NCBI RefSeq assembly: GCF_900105065.1
Contig: NZ_LT629749.1
Coordinates: 1,550,001-1,614,000, forward strand
Reading direction: 5' to 3'
DNA: 64,000 nucleotides
Origin: Friedmanniella luteola
GTDB lineage: Bacteria; Actinomycetota; Actinomycetes; Propionibacteriales; Propionibacteriaceae
In this document: piece after piece, positions 60,543 to 64,000 of the stretch
Position numbering within the stretch: position 1 is the stretch's first letter
Layout of the letters: every line of letters begins with the position of its first letter
Program-made: the position numbers and the translations under genes
Notes under the pieces: model-generated
What the model was told of the DNA's origin: nothing
Database searches by the model: none
The model's input: the letters and a program-made list of their open reading frames with translations, nothing else

Positions 60543-63419
60543 ATGACCGAAACCGCTCGTCCGGCGAACGGACGCTCGGACGCGAAGCGGCCCGGCCGCG
60601 GCAAGAACGCCGGCCTGACCATCGACCGCGTCTTCAGCACCCCGGGCGTCCACCCGTACGACGACGTCGTGTGGGAGCGCCGGGACGTCGTGCAGACCAA
60701 CTGGAAGACCGGCGAGACCGTCTTCGAGCAGAAGGCGGTGGAGTTCCCCGACTTCTGGAGCGTCAACGCCTCCACGATCGTCACCACGAAGTACTTCCGC
60801 GGCGCCCTCGGCTCCCCGCAGCGCGAGCAGGGGCTGCGCCAGCTCATCGACCGCGTCGTGCACACCTACCGCCGGGCGGGCGAGGAGCACGGCTACTTCG
60901 CCACCCCGGCCGACGCGGAGGTCTTCGAGCACGAGATCACCTGGATGCTGCTGCACCAGTACTTCTCGTTCAACTCCCCGGTCTGGTTCAACGTGGGCAC
61001 CCAGTCCCCGCAGCAGGTCAGCGCGTGCTTCATCCTGAGCGTCGACGACTCGATGGACTCGATCCTGAACTGGTACCGCGAGGAGGGCTTCATCTTCAAG
61101 GGCGGCTCCGGCGCCGGCCTGAACCTGTCCCGGATCCGCTCGTCCAAGGAGCTGCTCAGCTCCGGCGGCACGGCCTCGGGCCCGGTCTCCTTCATGCGTG
61201 GCGCGGACGCCAGCGCAGGCACCATCAAGTCCGGTGGGGCGACCCGCCGCGCGGCCAAGATGGTCGTCCTCGACGTGGACCACCCCGACATCGAGGAGTT
61301 CATCGAGACCAAGGCCAGCGAGGAGAACAAGATCCGCGCGCTGCGCGACGCCGGCTTCGACATGGATCTCGGCGGCAAGGACATCACCTCGGTCCAGTAC
61401 CAGAACGCCAACAACTCCGTCCGGGTGAACGACGAGTTCATGCGCGCCGTCGAGGACGGCAAGCCGTTCGGCCTGCGCGCCCGCAGCGACGGCAGCGTCA
61501 TCGAGACCGTCGACGCCCGCGAGCTCTGGGGCAAGATCGCCCAGGCCGCCTGGGCCTGCGCCGACCCGGGCATCCAGTACGACGACACGATCAACGACTG
61601 GCACACCACGCCGGAGTCGGGTCGGATCAACGCGTCCAACCCGTGCTCGGAGTACATGAGCCTGGACAACTCCTCGTGCAACCTGGCCAGCCTCAACCTG
61701 CTCAAGTTCCTGGGCGACGACGACCAGTTCGACGCCGAGAAGTTCGAGCGGGCCGTCGAGCTGATCATCACCGCGATGGACATCTCCATCTGCTTCGCCG
61801 ACTTCCCGACCGAGGCGATCGGCCAGACCACCCGGGACTACCGTCAGCTGGGCATCGGCTACGCGAACCTCGGCGCGCTGCTGATGGCGACCGGCCACGG
61901 CTACGACTCCGACGGCGGCCGGGCCTTCGCCGCCGCGGTGACCTCGCTGATGACCGGCACCTCCTACCGCCGCTCGGCCGAGCTCGCGGCGATCGTCGGC
62001 CCGTACGCCGGGTACGCCCGCAACGCGGTGGCCCACCAGCGGGTCATGCGCAAGCACCAGGCGGCCAACGACTCGCTGCGCACCGTGGGCACGCTGGACA
62101 CCCACGTGCAGCAGCGGGCGACCCGGGCCTGGGAGGCCGTGGTCAAGCTGGGCGAGACGAACGGCTACCGCAACGCGCAGGCGTCCGTGCTGGCCCCGAC
62201 CGGGACCATCGGCTTCATGATGGACTGCGACACGACCGGCATCGAGCCGGACTTCTCGCTGGTCAAGTTCAAGAAGCTCGTCGGCGGTGGGTCCATGCAG
62301 ATCGTCAACCAGACGATCCCGCGGGCGCTGCGGCGGATGGGCTACGCCACCGAGACCGTCGAGGCCATCGTCGAGTTCATCGCCGAGCGTGGCCACGTCA
62401 TCGACGCCCCCGGCCTGAAGCCGGAGCACTACGAGGTGTTCGACACCGCGATGGGCGCCCGGGCCATCAAGCCCATGGGTCACGTACGGATGATGGCGGC
62501 CGCCCAGCCGTTCCTGTCCGGCGCGATCTCCAAGACGGTCAACCTGCCCGAGACGGCCTCGGTCGAGGAGATCGCCGACGTCTACCTGCAGGGCTGGAAG
62601 TACGGCCTCAAGGCGCTCGCCGTCTACCGCGACAACTGCAAGGTGGGTCAGCCGCTCAGCGACGGGGGCAAGAAGAAGGACGCGGCCCCGGTCGAGGCGG
62701 CGGCCGCCGCCGAGCCGACCGTGGTCGAGAAGATCGTCTACCGGCCGACCCGCAACCGGCTGCCCAAGTCGCGGCCGAGCCGCACGACGTCCTTCTCCGT
62801 GGGCGGCGCCGAGGGCTACATGACCTCGGGCTCCTACCCCGACGACGGCCTGGGCGAGGTGTTCCTCAAGCTCGGCAAGCAGGGCTCCACCCTGGCCGGC
62901 GTGATGGACGCCTTCTCGATCGCGGTGTCCATCGGCCTGCAGTACGGCGTGCCGCTGGAGACCTTCGTGCAGAAGTTCACCAACCTGAAGTTCGAGCCGG
63001 CCGGTCTGACCGACGACTCCGACATCCGGATGGCGCAGTCGATCATGGACTACATCTTCCGCCGCCTGGCGCTGGACTACCTGTCCTTCGACGAGCGGTC
63101 CGAGCTGGGCATCTACACCGCCACCGAGCGGGCGCGTCAGGTCGAGACCGGGTCCTACCTGCCGGAGGAGGACGTCACCGAGGCCGACTCGCTCAAGAAC
63201 GACGCGGGCGACGAGGTCGACACCGACCTCCTCGACGAGCCGGACGTCGCCGTGGCGAAGCCCGCGCCGGCGACGGCCCGCACCACCTCGGAGCTGTTCG
63301 AGTCGCTCACCGGGACCAGCGTCGACGCGCCGCTGTGCCTGACCTGCGGCACGAAGATGCGGCCGAGCGGTTCCTGCTACGTCTGCGAGGGCTGCGGCTC
63401 CACCAGCGGCTGCAGCTGA
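60543..63419 (+). CDS. nrdJ: Adenosylcobalamin-dependent class II ribonucleotide reductase
   Basis: 958 aa. Reduces ribonucleotides to deoxyribonucleotides using B12, with or without oxygen. Key parts: FSFNSPVWFNVGTQSPQQVS then CFILSVDDSMDSI, the catalytic loop NPCSEYMSLDNSSCNLASLN (about residues 362-381), PTGTIGFMMDCDTTGIEPD, and a C-terminal zinc/redox segment CLTCGTKMRPSGSCYVCEGC that re-reduces the active site. ATG preceded by AGGAAGG. Second gene after nrdR; a 251-bp gap with a hairpin separates them. No sign of an intein. An 18-bp hairpin follows the stop. Confidence 0.97.
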   Translation: MTETARPANGRSDAKRPGRGKNAGLTIDRVFSTPGVHPYDDVVWERRDVVQTNWKTGETVFEQKAVEFPDFWSVNASTIVTTKYFRGALGSPQREQGLRQLIDRVVHTYRRAGEEHGYFATPADAEVFEHEITWMLLHQYFSFNSPVWFNVGTQSPQQVSACFILSVDDSMDSILNWYREEGFIFKGGSGAGLNLSRIRSSKELLSSGGTASGPVSFMRGADASAGTIKSGGATRRAAKMVVLDVDHPDIEEFIETKASEENKIRALRDAGFDMDLGGKDITSVQYQNANNSVRVNDEFMRAVEDGKPFGLRARSDGSVIETVDARELWGKIAQAAWACADPGIQYDDTINDWHTTPESGRINASNPCSEYMSLDNSSCNLASLNLLKFLGDDDQFDAEKFERAVELIITAMDISICFADFPTEAIGQTTRDYRQLGIGYANLGALLMATGHGYDSDGGRAFAAAVTSLMTGTSYRRSAELAAIVGPYAGYARNAVAHQRVMRKHQAANDSLRTVGTLDTHVQQRATRAWEAVVKLGETNGYRNAQASVLAPTGTIGFMMDCDTTGIEPDFSLVKFKKLVGGGSMQIVNQTIPRALRRMGYATETVEAIVEFIAERGHVIDAPGLKPEHYEVFDTAMGARAIKPMGHVRMMAAAQPFLSGAISKTVNLPETASVEEIADVYLQGWKYGLKALAVYRDNCKVGQPLSDGGKKKDAAPVEAAAAAEPTVVEKIVYRPTRNRLPKSRPSRTTSFSVGGAEGYMTSGSYPDDGLGEVFLKLGKQGSTLAGVMDAFSIAVSIGLQYGVPLETFVQKFTNLKFEPAGLTDDSDIRMAQSIMDYIFRRLALDYLSFDERSELGIYTATERARQVETGSYLPEEDVTEADSLKNDAGDEVDTDLLDEPDVAVAKPAPATARTTSELFESLTGTSVDAPLCLTCGTKMRPSGSCYVCEGCGSTSGCS

Positions 63420-63431
63420 CGTCGAGGCACC

Positions 63432-63470
63432 AGCACCGGCCCGGTCCCCTCGGGGGACCGGGCCGGTGCT
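63432..63470 (+). terminator. 18-bp perfect hairpin terminator after nrdJ
   Basis: AGCACCGGCCCGGTCCCC (63432-63449) pairs perfectly with 63453-63470 around a 3-nt loop, 13 bp after the nrdJ stop. Very stable; no T-run, as usual in this genome. Confidence 0.85.
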
Positions 63471-63580
63471 CGTGGGGGGCTCACCGAGCAGGGTCGGGCC
63501 GCCACGTCGGCGCGCGACCCGGTCCAGCGATCGGGCGGGGCCGTTCCCCTGCGGTGACCGGACCCCCGAGGATGGGGCGC

Positions 63581-64000
63581 ATGGAGATCGCTGGCGACAC
63601 GCTGCAGAAGGCCCTGCGGATCAACCTCGACCCGCGCTGGTACGGGACGGTCGCCGAGATCGGGGCGGGCCAGGAGGTCGCCCGCTGGTTCTTCCGGGCG
63701 GGCGGGGCCGCGGGCACCATCGCCAAGTCGATGTCGGCGTACGACATGGCGGTCTCCGACGCCGTCTACGGCAAGTCCCAGCGCTACGTCTCCCTGGGTC
63801 GCCTGCAGGCGATGCTCGACTACGAGCTCGACCTCAACGTGGACCGGCTCTCCCACACCCGGGGTGACGACAGCTGCTTCTTCGCCTTCGCCGACACGGT
63901 GGTCGCCCGCAGCTACGCCGGCGGGAACGAGTGCCACGGCTGGATGGGCGTGCGCTTCCAGGCCCACCCGATGGACGAGCCGAACCAGATCGTCGTCCAC
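63581..64000 (+). CDS. Conserved protein of unknown function, N-terminal part (cut by window end)
   Basis: 140 residues visible and still open at base 64000. Begins MEIAGDTLQKALRINLDPRW then YGTVAEIGAGQEVARWFFRA; later SMSAYDMAVSDAVYGKSQRY, HTRGDDSCFFAFADTVVAR and CHGWMGVRFQ. No P-loop, membrane segment or signal peptide is seen. I recall this sequence type as a conserved uncharacterised bacterial protein that databases sometimes name after unrelated functions, so I give none. An in-frame ATG at 63572 is an alternative start. Follows the nrdJ terminator, so a separate transcription unit. Confidence 0.75.
   Translation, partial: MEIAGDTLQKALRINLDPRWYGTVAEIGAGQEVARWFFRAGGAAGTIAKSMSAYDMAVSDAVYGKSQRYVSLGRLQAMLDYELDLNVDRLSHTRGDDSCFFAFADTVVARSYAGGNECHGWMGVRFQAHPMDEPNQIVVH

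Overview
The window is about 64 kb of very GC-rich DNA, with strong G/C third-position bias and many GTG starts. It reads as a chromosomal segment of a high-GC Gram-positive (Actinomycetota). The gene order leuCD-hup-cofC-plsC-gpsA-ddl-thiL, then ftsK, rimO-pgsA-cinA-clgR, lhr, recA-recX, gluABCD, miaB-miaA-dapF-hflX, and lexA-nrdR-nrdJ is the conserved actinobacterial arrangement. RNase Y, a B12-dependent ribonucleotide reductase and DUF3046 also fit. A Geodermatophilaceae-like host (Blastococcus, Geodermatophilus, Modestobacter) is my guess from general resemblance; nothing here proves it. I see no prophage, insertion sequence, CRISPR array, tRNA or rRNA. No gene-free stretch exceeds 300 bases; the longest gaps (about 210-290 bp before recA, rny, the SOS gene, nrdR and nrdJ) are described as features.

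Layout. 1-2.6 kb: end of an amino-sugar operon (SIS isomerase, BadF-type kinase, Gfo/Idh/MocA oxidoreductase). 2.5-5.1 kb: PLP-dependent decarboxylase-like protein and App1-like phosphatase. 5.2-8.0 kb: IclR regulator NdgR divergent from leuCD. 8.2-17 kb: HU, cofC, plsC-gpsA, an AbiEi-like gene bracketed by palindromes, a trans-sulfuration enzyme, ddl, a lipoprotein, an Lrp-type single-domain protein, thiL. 17-23.8 kb: ftsK, a Ski2-like helicase and a sigma-4-like membrane protein. 23.9-31.3 kb: a LacI-controlled glycan locus (LacI, ABC importer, GH130 enzyme, large secreted protein). 31.4-34.5 kb: rimO-pgsA-cinA-clgR. 34.6-43.4 kb: lhr, DUF3046, recA-recX, rny. 43.5-49.1 kb: a class-V aminotransferase, gluABCD and an aldose epimerase. 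49.2-57.5 kb: miaB, a small MT0933-like gene, miaA-dapF-SDR, hflX, dinG. 57.5-63.4 kb: lexA, a small SOS membrane gene, DUF2752, nrdR, nrdJ. 63.6 kb to the end: a truncated conserved gene of unknown function.

How it works together. The most informative signal is the DNA-damage and replication circuitry. LexA boxes (GAAC-N4-GTTC) lie before recA and between lexA and a small membrane gene, where three boxes bracket a good promoter. recA and dinG each carry a second promoter type matching the PafBC/RecA-NDp consensus. nrdR has two NrdR-box-like palindromes 32 bp apart plus a cluster of DnaA-box-like 9-mers. Many genes appear leaderless, with a TANNNT -10 element 6-7 nt before the start codon. 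The less expected elements are a leaderless 17-codon ORF coupled to thiL, a roughly 208-nt AT-richer leader before rny, a C-terminal extension on CofC, and the palindrome-bracketed AbiEi-like gene. I found no clearly new multi-gene system. The best candidates for undescribed biology are the small SOS membrane protein and the secreted protein of the GH130 locus.
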